A stretch of 64,000 bases of DNA. Origin: Camillea tinctor (taxonomy: Eukaryota > Ascomycota > Sordariomycetes > Xylariales > Xylariaceae). The notes under the pieces were generated by a model. It worked only from the letters and a program-made list of their open reading frames with translations, had not been told where the DNA came from and ran no database searches. Shown in pieces: positions 35,181 to 47,699 of the stretch. Within the stretch, counting starts at the first letter, position 1, and the number at the start of each line of letters is the position of its first letter. Both the position numbers and the translations under genes were made by a program. The stretch is from assembly GCA_022578605.1 (NCBI GenBank), contig MU394106.1, forward strand, positions 234,211-298,210, given 5' to 3'.

Positions 35181-36025
35181 TTTTTCCTTTTCTTTTTATG
35201 ATATATAAATATATATTTCAGTTGGTTGACTGTCCTGCTATGTATAGGGGATAGGCTGATTTATGTCAGAGAAGGGAAAATAGGGGGGAAAGGGGAAGAT
35301 AAACGTATTATGAAAAGCTTAAAAAAACGAAGTGCTTGGAAAACGTTGAAGGAAATAATAAACTGAAGGAGACGGTGAAAATGGGATGAGTTTATTTGTA
35401 CATTTACAGCCTGGTCTTCTCTGTGTCACAGTAATATCAGACTGGTCATGGTCCAATGCTACACTGGGCGTGGTCATATCAAGGCCCGCAACCTGCATGG
35501 TCCTCCAACTGCATCGACTTGCCTTCCTGGCGCCCTCCACTACCAGACTGCTCTTGGTTAGGTACGCTAATAACTTTCCGTAACCCTTTGCCAGCAAACT
35601 GCTGGAAGTATGTCCATTTAGTACGCCACATTCAGCATATACATGAGATGGAGAATCAATATATCGAAAAAGGAAATCTTATTCATGTTCTAGCGGCGTA
35701 CATGCCTTGCCCATGATCTATAGACAGTAAGAGCCCCATGACAATAGTACGTGGTGATTCTTGCGTAAAAAGCGCATTTCCCACACCATCCAAGGCCCTA
35801 TCAGTTGTAGACCAACTTATATTTCCAGCCCTTCCGAGCAAAAAAGTCTAGCCGACAATAATTTACACTAAGAATCTCATCCTATGAGAGCTGTTCCCCA
35901 AACCCTTGAGGCTAAACATGGCATTAGGGGGGAAACGCCAATTAAAATGCCTATTCCCTAAATAATTGAAGTAAAGAGAAGTTGAGAGCGCAGTACGTTC
36001 TCTTGAAGTTTCAGTGGCTTTGAAT
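35181..36025. other. Intergenic region, SDR promoter and 3' flank of the GH17 gene
   Basis: 845 bp without a supported gene. An A/T-rich promoter-like stretch lies at 35180-35220. Confidence 0.45.
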
Positions 36026-37426
36026 CTACAGGGCGAAGATAGCAACCATGATAGCGATGAAAGCGGCACCGAACCCGCCAGATCGAAGGTCCGCAGCGTC
36101 TCCCACAGGGATGGTAGACGTGGCAGACGCAGATGCAGAGGGGGCTGTGAAAGTACCGTTAGTGCTCGAGCCAGATCCGGAGCCGTAAGAACCAGCACCT
36201 GAGCCAGATCCAGTACCAGTCGCGTAAGGGCTGACAGCAGAAGGGGTCACGGTAGCTGATTCCTGAATGGAAATCTGAGCGCTAGGCACCCCACCGGGGC
36301 TGCCTCCAGAGTTCTGATTAGAGCCAGTGGCCGAGGCACCGGAACTGGCCGAGGCTGAGCCAGAGCCAGAGCCGCTGGTGGCTGAAGGAGAAGTTGCAGA
36401 TGATGAGGAGTTGGTCTGAACATTCTTGCAGCTGAGATCGAACAAGGGGGTGGTTGAAAGGGTGCTGCCGACAATACCAAAGCTAGGACTGGGAGTATCG
36501 GGGGCAGCATCCTGAAGCGTGTACCACCAAACATTCATCTGGCCAAACATAGGGCAGCCGACAGTCTTCCAGTATGTCTCGGCATTTTCGGGCGAGGCGA
36601 CAGATTGACCAACAGTGTCACCACTAACAGGATGACCTGTCTCGGTGATCCAAACCGCTTTGCCGCCGCTGGCACTTTGAGTCTTTTGCAAGGCTTCCTC
36701 AAAGAGGGACTTGGACTCGGTGATGTCGTTGGCCATGGTGTTTTGGAAGTAGGGGTAGGCATCCATTCCAACCCAGTCACAAGCATCAACGACGGCTTGG
36801 TTAGATCCGTTCACCCAGGCCGTCCATGTGTCAACATGACCGATGGGGGCACCCTCTAACCCCGTTCCGGTAATAGCATCCTTGGTGTCCTTGATGTAGC
36901 GGGCAAGAGTGTCCGGGTTGGTACCAACGTAAGATCCGGCCTCAATGCCCTCGGGGGAGTTTCGGTACAGATCCTCACTTCCAACGGAGATACCGTCAAC
37001 GATGCTGGTAAAGGCATCACCGTACTGCTGGATAGCAGCTTTCAGAGCAAGAATCTCATTAGCGAATGAGGTGTCGCCCCCTGAAGCCCAAAGACCAAGG
37101 AGCAGAGTGGTGTTCGTCTTGATAGCAGCAGGAATAGCTGAGATAGGGTCACTGGCGGTTCCGGCTTGCTATAATAACAAAACTTTGTGAGCAAGGGGAA
37201 CTGGGTATAAACTCTCTCGTGACTAGGTAAAACTTACAACTGTGGTGTATAAACGGGCACTAGTGAAGCCAGATGTACCCTTCAGGTTAGCAGCCGTGGT
37301 GAACTCAGCTTCGAAATCAGATTGAACCTTAGCAGCACCGGTGGTAAAAGTTGAGCCATAGTTGAAACCCATGAGAGAGGCCGAGGCCGTAGAGGCCAAA
37401 GCCAGGAGGGAAGCAGCAGTATGCAT
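36026..37426 (-). CDS. eglC: GPI-anchored GH17 beta-1,3-glucanase (EglC-like)
   Basis: Two exons on the minus strand (37426-37238 and 37168-36026) with a 69-bp intron give 443 residues. A signal peptide covers about residues 1-16 ([16 protein letters not shown]). The GH17 barrel shows [12 protein letters not shown], with the acid/base Glu, and WITETGHP, with the nucleophile Glu. From about residue 310 a Ser/Gly/Thr-rich linker, probably heavily glycosylated, leads to a hydrophobic C-terminal tail ([15 protein letters not shown]) preceded by small residues, as in GPI-anchor signals. The enzyme should act on cell-wall beta-1,3-glucan at the plasma membrane or wall, in remodelling or growth. The family is well known in Aspergillus as EglC. 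It marks the return to conserved genes after the oxidative run. Confidence 0.92.
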
Positions 37427-39872
37427 ATTGATACGATACTGGTATTACGTTGGAGATGAAAAGTGCTGATATCGAGAAATTAGGTGCCGTGGGTCTGAGC
37501 GAGCGAACGTAAGAAGGTAAACAAGCGTGTCTCTGCTCCTATTTAACCAAAACTAGGTAACGACGACTAGGAGAAGTTGACCAGATGATTCGGCAAGCAC
37601 AGTCGATAGCCGTTGGATAGCAAAGGACTGATAAAGCTCAGGGTTAATAAAGGCTGTATGTAAGTCTGGTAGTCTAAATCGTAGTCTGGAGCAAAAACGA
37701 GTTTGATATACAAGGGAGATAACTGATATAGAGGTATCGAACAGTGAGGGAAATTAATGAGAGTAATTCATGTGCGTATCATGAAAAGCGGGAGAGAAAA
37801 GAGAGAAAGAGAATAAAGCAGTAAGGTTGAGATGAAAAAAAAAGGTGAAAAAAGAAGGTTTTGAGAGAGTCAGGAGTGGCGTGGGTATTATTTGTTCGGA
37901 CAGTCCTCGCTAACCTAGACTCTTAGGTACATAGTAGTCTCTACGTAACTTTGAACTTACATGTAAGTTCTTTGTGTAGTATATACCTCACATGCCGTAT
38001 GTAACCTATGTAATGTTAGGTACCTACATACATACAAATGTTAGTACATGTACTACACCATATGTAGTAATGTAGCTGTGTAGGTGTAAAGTGTAAGTGT
38101 AAGATTCCACGCAACCACGCAACCACAACTGTTGCCCTCTTCCCTTCCTGGAATCTTAGCTTTCTCTTGTCCAATGAGTCCACAGCATACCTAGTGTAGG
38201 TTAAAAAAAGTTGGACGCTGCAGGGTCTCATTCAAGAGACGATCGACCCAATCAGGATCACCGATCCGGAGGTACCCCTGTTCAGATGCAGGAAACAAGC
38301 TCTATGGGGTCTAGGGGTGGCCCTTGGTCAATCGCCCCGTTTTCCAGCATACCCGCAGACCCGTCGCCCTTTTCCCTCCATGCTTCTAGACTTGTATAGG
38401 CTAGAGCCTCCTGTTGTCTGGAACCTACAAGGTTACCATCAGGGCACGAGTTGGAAGACCCTTCCAACATTGAGATCCCTTCGGAAAGAAGACCGACATT
38501 ATCCTAGTTGAACATCATGAGATTTTTTTTAGGGTATACTACAATATATGCTCTAGAAAGGAGAGAAGAGGGAAACGTGAAGAGATGGACTAAGATCGAA
38601 GTCCATATGGATTTAGATAAATCATTCCAATAACTATAAATACCAGGTGACTGTGTACTAGCCTAGGTTAACATGTAACCCACAATAACGACCGTTTCTT
38701 GTTAATAAGGCTACCTAGATATGTGCATGTTAGTTAGTAGATAATAACCCATACGCATCTACTTCTTTGTAAGTATGGACTCGTGTAAGTAAAATCCGCC
38801 GAGCATCCCGAGAGGCCGGGGACGCCCAACTTAGATAGTACTACTAGCAGTAAACAATATAAACAAAATCAAAAATTCAAAAATTCAGAAAATAATTTTG
38901 CAGTTTTCCATTCCACTGGTGTGTATATGATGTTCAAAAGCAGCTAGCGCAAGATCAATAAATAGAAATTGGAAGCGATAATGCGTAGGCCCTCGTATTC
39001 GATCCAGGTTAACCTACCGGCTTACGTACTCGTTAATCACACTAAATCCGTGACTAGTCCATCTTCTTTTACGAATTTGCCTACCTTTTTATAAAGACTA
39101 GAAAGAAAATGTGTGTCAGAAAGAGAGGGGAGAAGAGGAGAGTAAGATGTAAGAAATAAATATAATACGACCAAGCTTGATCAATACCATCTTACATCTT
39201 ATGTGTATCTATCTCCCTACCTTAGTACTTGACTATGAAGGAGTGCTTATTAGAACTACCCTTTCCCTTACACCTGAACTGGTAAGTATAATATGCATCA
39301 CTACACAGTAAAACATTCGACATTCCATCCTACCTTTTCCACTTCACAGCCTCAATAGTGGATACATCTTTCCCACTACCTTTATGTCCGAACAATCGCC
39401 CCATCCGTTTAAAAAAAAAACTGGCATCTAGAACTTATCCATAGTGTTGCGACTTGCAATCTTAATATAAATAGAACATTTATGTCTTATATTATACCTT
39501 ACAATGTAGAGACAAGACAACAACGATAACAAAATAAATAAATAAAACATCAATGTAAGTAAACAACGGAGGGGGGGGGAGGAATGGACTTAAAATATAG
39601 AACAAAAAATAATCACCTATAATCACCCTACACAAGGGGTGGAGGAGGATGCGTTCGCTTCCCCTTCCTCCTTCCCCTTTCCCCTGCATTTAGGAGCTGT
39701 CTTGTTTTACTTTTCTTCTCCTTTCCCTCTTTCTTACACACTTCTGCCGGGTGTTCCTGCATAAGGCACGTAAGAAAGTAGGCGCCACGTTCAGTAGCCT
39801 GCAGGTTCACAGCGCCAAAACCGGCTACTTATCGTTCCTGGCAGTAGCCGCCTGGTGGCGTTTGGGGGGGGG

Positions 39873-39924
<52 letters not shown>

Positions 39925-40510
39925 CTCGGGGGGGGCNNNNNNNNNNAAAAATATATCGCCCCCGGACTTCTTCAGGCCGGTCCCCCCCCCCAAACCCCTC
40001 ATCTTCTTGTTGGCGGGCTTCGGCCCCGGGGGGGGGTGGCCCCCCCCCCCCCCCCCCCCCCCCCTTTACCCCTGGAACCTGCAAGCGATCGAGGTGCATC
40101 GGTTGGTTATTAGCTTCGCAGCATCTTAAAGGTATATATCCGAAATACGCGAAGAATTGTATCATAGTATTCCAATTTGCTTCTGTTGATTGTTTGGGTA
40201 TATAAATATGCAAGCAGACACTTGGGTACGTAGGACTATATAGGAACATTGCTACTATGTCGATGTTCCTCAATGAATCAACCTAGCAAGAACCGCCCAT
40301 GCTCATCTAAACTTGTCGTATGCTCACGTTCTATCAATGATATAACTGAAGGGTCTAAAACGCTAATTAAATAGGGAAGAACACCATGGAAGCACACGTT
40401 TGTTTGTAAATGCCATTCGTATACGTCACGGCCATATTGACAACGTTAGGCTCGCAGTAAATGCCATCACACAGCTTACATGACATGTAACATAGCCTAG
40501 TGACTGACCA
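37427..40510. other. Intergenic region (3.1 kb) with assembly gap
   Basis: It holds the promoter of the GH17 gene and the 3' flank of Tsc1. Short frames near 38211-38511 lack motifs. The G/C homopolymers and N block near 39865-40063 make the sequence there unreliable. Confidence 0.5.
39865..40063. other. Assembly gap (10 N) flanked by poly-G and poly-C
   Basis: A poly-G stretch runs from about 39865, with brief interruptions, into ten N (39937-39946). It is followed by a short AT patch and G/C runs with a poly-C block at about 40031-40063. This looks like sequencing failure or mis-joined contig ends rather than biology. Any Gly-rich or Pro-rich translation here is meaningless. Confidence 0.9.
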
Positions 40511-43500
40511 TCATACAAATCCTCGAATGCCGCGAAGGCCTGTTGATTTCTTCTTTTCTTTTTCTTCTTTCTTGTCTTTCTTGTCCTTCCGAAGATTTTG
40601 TACGCCACCTATCACCACGATTAGCATTGTGTTGGTAAAGATGAGTCTCGTTCCAAAGGAAAAAAAAGACCTACCTCGCCCAAAATACCGCTCAGCGGCC
40701 GTGGGACTGCCCTTAGTAGTCGGCGTGGTCTCACTCCCCAAAGGTGTGGATGGCCTTGGTGTCTGGATCGAGGATTTGGCTGAGTTCACCGGCTCTAGCG
40801 GCGGCGTTGCGTTATAAGATGTGGCTTCTAGCATATCTGGGTCTGGAAAGCTGCGGTGTTGAAGACTTCTACGACCCCGTGCGCTTTCCGAGTCTGACGA
40901 CCCATCCACAGCAGAATCTAGAAGAGGGCGTGGTTCGGATTTCATGCGTGTTGGAAGCGTCGATTGCAATTCCAACACAGATGCCTGTAAAGCTGTGTTC
41001 TTGCTTGTGAGGTCTTCAATACGCTTTTTCAATTCTGCCTGCTGCGTTCGGCTTGCTGCAAGGGCATTTTCCAAATGGGCTTTAAGGCTATCGGCGTTGT
41101 ATTGCGTTCCTTGTTGGAGCGCAGCTTGTAGCTTCGCATTCAACTCGGTGATCTGAGTCTCGTACAGGTCACGCGCTTGCTGAAGCTCGGAGTCACGGGC
41201 TTTGAGCTTCAGATCTAGCATCTCAAGGCGGCTCTCGGCATCGGAAGATCGTGCTGCTATAGCCAGGTATTCTGCCTCTTTGGCCTGGAAATCTCGCTCC
41301 GACTGCATTAGCCGATTAACCTCCTTTCTCAATCTTTCCAACTCGTTAACGTTGATGTCAACTGATTGCATGTTCTGCTTCCAGCCCTGTTCTCGCACTT
41401 CAGCTTCGCAAACCAGCGTCCGCAATTTTTCCGCCTCGCTTTTCGCTGCTTCTAGATCAGCTCGCAGTCCTTCTCCCTCAATATTCCATTTCCTTTGCTC
41501 TTCACGGAGCGTCCTTAGTTTAGAGGTGAGATCGGCCTCCCACTTCTTCGCAAGCATACGACTTTTCTCCGATTCGGCTTTCACCTGTGTCTTGGCTCTT
41601 TTAGCTTCCTCTAGTTGCTGCTTGAGATGCCGGTTGGCTATGATCAAGTTTTGAGTTTCTGCTTCGCTTGCTGCTTCACGAACGTGTCGTCTCCGCAGTT
41701 CACCTATATGGGCGAGGTGCTGTTGCTTCAAGAAGCGTTCAAATGTCAAGTCGTTATATAAGAGAAAAACGCGGCGGGACAGTTGAACGTTCTGACCCTC
41801 GACGGTGTCAGTAGATGAAATCTGAGCCTCTTCCGTTTGGATACTTGGTTGGACCTGAGATATTGGCCTTTCCGAGCCTAACTCATGTTGACTTAGAGAA
41901 AGGGATGGGACGCTATCATTGGGCAACGACTGATGAAGCGACTTGATCACTTTATTGGAATTAATTAAATCTTGTAGGTGGGTTTGCGAACCAATTTGCC
42001 GTGACAACGTAGGGCTTTCGCCACCAGTGACCGAGCGTCTTGTGCTTGATGAATCTCGTTGGGAACGATGACTTCCCTGGGACGAGTGACGTTTAATCGT
42101 CAAATCATTTCGGCTGCCCGAGGCCGAGTCTGAGAGGATTGACCCAGCACTGTGTGAGAATTCCCCTCGTGTGACATTAAGGGTAGATGTCCCTATGTTA
42201 AAGGAACTACTAAGTAGAGCGGAGTCAATAGCATCTTTTTCCGATTCATCTCTTCCGTGCTCTCCTACATGAGAGATGTTGGGAAAATTGCGATCAGGGA
42301 ATGGATCTGTTTGACAGAGAGCCATGCAGTCAGCGACCACTTCGGCTGGTTCACTGTTTTTCCACCTGCCGAAATCGTTCTTTTCTGAATCGATTGTGAG
42401 AGTATAAAAGTTCTCATGAAGGAGATGGCATTCCCGAAACCGTTTGGAGGCATGTCGGATTTCGGTGGGTTGTACCTCTATGTCATCAGCATCTGATCCT
42501 TCGGCGTGGCGCAAGTATCTCTGTGGTTTTCGAATATAATCCATAAAATTGATTGGGTACAGGCCATAAAGGACCGTAAAGTAAGACATGAGCTGCGGAA
42601 TACTTGTGCTATCGGCACCGGGCAAGTAATGGCAGGTTTCCCAAGGATGCGCATTCGCAGATGGTCTTCGTTCGTTATCAGCCTCAACGTCAGTCTGAGC
42701 AGATAGTTCTCGTTCCCAGAAAAGTAACCGCGCATATATATTAAATAGCGTGGGCAGATGAGGGACCAATGAACTGGGCACGTGTGGAAGAATCATAGTC
42801 AACGCAGTAATGGCGAGAGTAACAACGGTTGTGGAGGTGTCTCGCTGGAGACAGTTGATCAAGTTACCAAAAAGGGGTGTTTCTAGAATGGTATATAGAT
42901 GTGGTGGTTGGCGTTGCACGAGGCTGGAGAGTAATACCAAAGCACACATGCGTGAATCCTTCTTGCAGAGAAACCCATCCACGAGGATCAAGAAGTCCTA
43001 GGAGTTGGTGTTTAGTAGATGCGTGTGACGTGTATCTAGATCAAGATCAAGCCGAGGAGGACCAACCTTTGGGCGTTTCTTCCCGTACGCCACCAACGTC
43101 TCCCTGAAATGTCTCTCCTTAAAATCCTGGCGAGGGTCAACGGCCTTCCCCACTACTTCGCACTCGTCTAGCCAGAGATCCATAACTCGTCCTGCAAGAC
43201 GCGGACCGAGAATGCCTTTCGGATCATCCGAATCGTTGCAATCATCCGCTGTCATTATTTCCACCATGATACCATGACTCTCGGACGCAAGGCCTTTTTC
43301 TTGATTTAGATGATCCAGGAGTGGTAGAAGCGCCTCGAACCATTGCATCACCCTGTCCGACTGTCCAATAACGGAGCGCAAGCGGCGCAGGATGTTGAGA
43401 AAGGGGGCATATTTGGAGGGCTCTTGGGCAATGTGCTTGTCGAATATGGACAGCAGCTCATCATTAATCTTATCCGAGACACTTTCGTCAAACTTCTCGC

Positions 43501-43769
43501 CATGTTTGTAAATGTAGTTTTCGATGATCTCGATAAGATCGTCGGGTAGGGGAAGACTGGCTGTTGGGGCAAAGGCACCGATAGCTTTGACAAGCTCCTT
43601 GAGCGCCCTAGATCGGCAGGAAAAAATCGGTCAGTCATCGCGTTTTGTAATCGAGAGGAAATGTTCTATAAGGAGTAAGGCGACGAAGTGTAGCGCATTC
43701 GTGCACATGTTCTGCTTAGGTGTTTAGGAAATTGGAATAAAAGGGTTCATCGTACGGAGTCGAAGACAT
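40511..43769 (-). CDS. tsc1: Hamartin / Tsc1 homologue, TSC complex subunit
   Basis: Four exons on the minus strand (43769-43756, 43607-43067, 42997-40675, 40608-40511), all in phase, give 991 residues. Exon 1 is only 14 nt (MSSTP) and leads into ALKELVKAIGAFAPTASLPLPDD, the expected N-terminus. The last intron (66 bp, a multiple of three) could be read through, but removing it gives the conserved tail RYFGRGGVQNLRKDKK. The helical hamartin domain covers the N-terminal part, with PSKYAPFLNILRRLR and FLILVDGFLCKKDSRMC. Low-complexity Ser-rich sequence follows, then a long coiled coil at about residues 605-855 and a Lys-rich end. Tsc1 stabilises Tsc2, whose GAP domain inactivates Rheb and so restrains TORC1 on lysosome/vacuole membranes. 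The Tsc2 gene is not in the window. Confidence 0.9.
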
Positions 43770-45061
43770 GACGGCGTGAGAGGGAGGCCCGAGGGAGGCC
43801 CCGAACGGAGCGGGCTAAAAAAGGTGTGGCGGTAACAATAATTAACTCGTGCCAGTCCCGGCGGTATTTCGCGATGTAGAATTCTAGACTCTCTTTCTCT
43901 CTGTGCGTGTACAGAGTATGGGTCGACGTTTGGGATGGAAAAGGTTGTATGACTTCAGAGCTACCTTGGCCCTTGCAGGAAGCTTGACCGTTATGTCAAG
44001 GTCGTTCGATGGATTGCTCCGTAATGAGCCTATCATCAGACGACAAAACCCTGGGTCTTTAGTGGGGCACCGGGCAGCTTCTGGCAACTGGCAACCCAAC
44101 GCAACGCAACTTTTCTCACTTGGCTGCAATGCACCACTGTGGGGCTACCTATCATGGACTACCTTATGTACCTCCTTATGTACCTAAACACTCCGAGTCT
44201 ACACTACTAGACACTAGGTACATAACACTAGTAGGTAGTAACAGAGAAATGGCACTTGGTATCATAGCTTGAAATTCGTATAGGCTACTAGCTACATCAA
44301 ACATTGAACAGCTGAGATGATGTGAGTTCAAAGTTGATTTATCTCATTAATGCAATGGTAGGTAGACAAGATATACACGTGTCTGGTTATACCTAATTCC
44401 ATACAAATTGGAGAATTGACAGATTTTACATACAAAAAAGATGCTTTACCTAAACTTACCTGCTACATATAACCTTCATACTACCACTACTAGTGTACAC
44501 ATGCATTTACTTTAATGCATTAACATAGTAATTCTCCTGCACAGTGTCCGTATGCGCACTCTATGCAGTAATTCTGTCTAAATAGGCCGTATTCGCACGA
44601 TGGAAATGTGATCACGGGGACCCATATTTCTGGGTTGATCGTTCTTACAGACCCACTCTTTCTCTGCTGGTGAGATTTCAGAATCTGGGGGCGGGGACTT
44701 AAAAACTGTGGATACCGCCACTAACCAATTAACTGCTGCTGCCCGTCCGCTACGTAACCGTATGTTGGTCTTGGGAAGGTGGGCAGTTACCCGTAGCAGG
44801 CAGGGGCACGTATGAGCTGATGAGGAGCCCAGTCACCCCCTCTATCCCCTCGATTCCTGACTCGATCTCTTTCTGTTGTCTACTTGTTCTCTTCTTTCCC
44901 TCCTCTAAGAACCTCAAAAAGCCAACAGCTGCCGTCGACAACGCAATTGCTCTTGTACCTGTCGCGGTTCACCATCAATCATATTAGACCTGTATACTAT
45001 TATTCTTTCCCTGCCCATAGACGTCTTTTTTTCTTCTTCTAGAATCCTCCACGCCTTCCTA

Positions 45062-45114
<53 letters not shown>

Positions 45115-45166
45115 AAGAACCTACCATCTTTGAAAAGACCTCAAAACTCAATAGATATCAATCACC
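43770..45166. promoter_or_regulatory. Divergent promoter region, Tsc1 / DJ-1-like gene
   Basis: 1.4 kb between divergent start codons. It has AT-rich sequence around 44270-44530 and a pyrimidine-rich part plus the ACT microsatellite just upstream of the DJ-1-like gene. No further gene is supported. Confidence 0.45.
45062..45114. repeat. ACT trinucleotide microsatellite in the probable 5' UTR
   Basis: About 17 tandem ACT units lie roughly 50 bp upstream of the ATG at 45167. Confidence 0.9.
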
Positions 45167-46175
45167 ATGGCACACAAGACGTCTGCAGTGTCTGACGAGC
45201 CCATTGAGGTGCTCTTCGCTCTCCAGCCAAAGTTCAACTTAATGGACTTTGCTGGCCCCCTTGAGGTTCTCAGTCGAGCTCTCCATGACAAGAATGACGA
45301 GAGTTCGTTGCCCAATTGCAACCCCTCTTTCCATCTTGACTTCTGCTGACACTTACATCTACTTTACAGGTACGCAAGCATTCAATTGTACAGTCGCCGC
45401 CGCCGAACCCAAGGTCATTTCTGAGCAGGGTGTCTTTGTTGGCTCCCAGATCACCTTCAAGGAAGCTTACGAGCGCCTTAACGAATTTGATGTCCTTGTT
45501 ATTGTTGGCGGAAATAGCGAGGCCATCCTAAAGGAGAAAGCCGAGCCTTTACCACTTATCTCAGCATTTGCTGAAATCCAGAAGAAGGATTCAGCCCGAG
45601 AACGCACACTCCTGTCCATCTGCACAGGTTCCCTCTTCCTGGCTGAACAAGGCATTCTCTCCGGCCTGTCAGCTACCACCCATCCCGACTCTATGACCAA
45701 GTTCGAGATTCTCTGCAGCAACTACGCTCAGCGTAATTTGCAAGACAGAACCGACGTCGTGGAGGATTCCCGCTACGTTGTGAACAATCTCCGCTTCGAC
45801 CTCGGTGACGAAGATGAGAACCCATACATCCGCCGCAAGTCGGATGCCGGACGACGCCCGTCCAATGCTCGGTATGTACAAGTCCAGAACCAAAAAGTCC
45901 ACAGCTGGCGCAATAGTCACTAATGATAATTTCGATATAGAAAGGGCAGCATCTCATTCAAGGGCTCAAATACACGACGAGAGTCTATCACTCGTCGCGC
46001 TACGATGCGCCTAGGGGGTCTTCGGGTAATCACGAGTGGGGGAATATCTGCTGGCCTAGATGCATCTTTGTATCTGGTCAGCATCTTGGTTGACGAGGAG
46101 GCGGCGAACGAGGTGGCTCGAGTCATGCAGCATGAGTGGGTGAAGGGAACCGTGGTTGACGGTCTTGATGTCTAA
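45167..46175 (+). CDS. DJ-1/PfpI-family protein
   Basis: Three exons (45167-45302, 45370-45871, 45941-46175), in phase, give 290 residues. The first intron uses a GTTCGT donor, weaker than usual. The class I glutamine-amidotransferase-like fold is shown by PKFNLMDFAGPLEVL near the start, VIVGGNSEAI in the middle and the nucleophile elbow SICTGSLFLAEQG, with Cys near residue 129. After it, VITSGGISAGLDASLYLV matches the AraC-N-like/PfpI pattern of DJ-1 relatives. A charged insert of about 45 residues (roughly 195-240, Arg/Ser-rich) interrupts the usual core. The activity is unknown; relatives include isonitrile hydratases, glyoxalase III-type enzymes and stress proteins. It is probably cytosolic. 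Confidence 0.85.
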
Positions 46176-46782
46176 ATACGACATTTACTTCGGGTGATAA
46201 CAACGAACTCAGGTATACTGGAGAGCATATTCGCTCATGTATGAAGCAGTAAAGTAAACTACACTACCTTGTAAACAAGCTAAAAATAAAAGAAGAAAAA
46301 ACAATTGAACATTACAAAACACTGTAATGCCCCTATTTCTACTCCTGCAATCCTGACAGCCTGCAATCCATGAAGAAAAGTAGCTACACCATACCTATGC
46401 ACTTATACTACTACTACTATGTAAACTACTTACAAGTACTACCATACTAGAGCTCAAATGTGCGAATTCAATATAGTACAGACCCACATGTGACCAGGGT
46501 CTAGGGCCTAAGTAAAGTTCAAAACTGGCAGGACATCACAGTGCCGATTGGGCGGGAGCCCAGACCAAGGCCCCACCATTAGTGAGTACGGAAATTCTTA
46601 TCGCCGACTTGGCTGTGCGGGACTTCACCTCGGAGGGGACTTACGAAAGTGGGCCTTTAACGAATTTCATAGTGGGAAAAAGGCCGGCTCTCGTCTCAGT
46701 CAGTACTTACTGAAAGACAGAAAGAAGTTATTGTATATTCTAATCTGCAGGACTATCAATTGCAATCGCCAACCCAGTCAAA
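46176..46782. other. Intergenic region upstream of uL23m
   Basis: 607 bp with the 3' flank of the DJ-1-like gene and the promoter of the ribosomal protein gene. A long frame at 46548-46892 overlaps the true first exon in another frame and is not coding. Confidence 0.5.
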
Positions 46783-47417
46783 ATGGCGGCCCCGGCAGCA
46801 CGGAACTTCCGACTGGGAATGAAACAATTGTTTCTGTATGTCCCGTCCCTCCTCCTTGCATCCGATGGCAATTCCTCGAGAGTCCTAACTAATAGGAGCA
46901 CGCCGTTCGTGCGAGCAGACCCGACCACATGATCACATTCCTACGGCCGTCGCCGACCCAGCCGGCGCAATTCGCGACCTTCAAGGTGCCGCTGCGCTTC
47001 AACAAGCTAGACCTGCGAGACTACCTCTACCACGCATACAACGTCTCAGTGTTGGCGGTGCGATCGCACCTGCGGCAGCAGCGCGTGCGCCGCTCCAAGT
47101 TCCACCACCGCATCTACCGCCCCCCGCCCATCAAGACCATGACCGTTGAGCTGACCTCGCCCTTCGTCTGGCCCAAGCGCCCCGATGACCTGTCCGCCTG
47201 GAACAGCGCCCACGCTGAGCGCAGCGAGAAGTTTTCCAAGAAGCAGCGCGAACTACAGCGGCAGATGCAGAAATACGGCAAGATGCCTATGTATGCAGAA
47301 ATGCCCGTGGAGAAGTCCCGCATCGATCTGAGAAAGGAGGCGGAGAGACTGCTGAAGGAAGGTGGGTGGAACAACGATAGGACGCTGGACCCGAGGTTCG
47401 AAGGGCAAAAACAGTGA
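46783..47417 (+). CDS. MRP20: Mitochondrial large-subunit ribosomal protein uL23m
   Basis: Two exons (46783-46835 and 46919-47417) give 183 residues. The 83-bp intron has a GTATGT donor. The GAGCAG acceptor was chosen over an upstream CTAATAG site because only it keeps the phase and produces MKQLFLPDHMITFLRP, the conserved N-terminus. The uL23 core contains FKVPLRFNKLDLRDYLYHAYNV, then a basic loop and KTMTVELTSPFVWPKRPDDL. Basic and charged residues continue to the C-terminus. It sits at the polypeptide exit tunnel of the mitoribosome and binds rRNA. The gene converges on the MT-A70 methyltransferase gene 282 bp away. Confidence 0.93.
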
Positions 47418-47699
47418 GAATGGGGAAAGGGGCGTAGATGAGGGGTGGAGAAGGTCTAACAGCGAGAAGAGTTATAAAAAGTAACGGAAAAGGATTTAGG
47501 GAACAAAGAAAATTATGATATGTCCGAAATATATACACCACAAGGACTTGTATGATGCATGAAGAAGAAATAGATTCTGCTGTACAAATAGGAGCACGCA
47601 TTGTATATTACCTATCTGCTGCGGAAGATACTTATTATAGAGCTTCAATGATACAGCCTCCTGTCTTGCAACATCTATTATTGGTTTCTCCTCTGTTAG

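Noticed and set aside
39751..40273. Gly-rich and Pro-rich open frames
   Set aside because: They are translations of poly-G/poly-C around an N gap.
43348..43638. 96-codon frame starting MTDRFF as the Tsc1 start
   Set aside because: It reads a different frame; this ATG lies in the intron's branch/acceptor region, and the spliced exon gives the conserved hamartin N-terminus.
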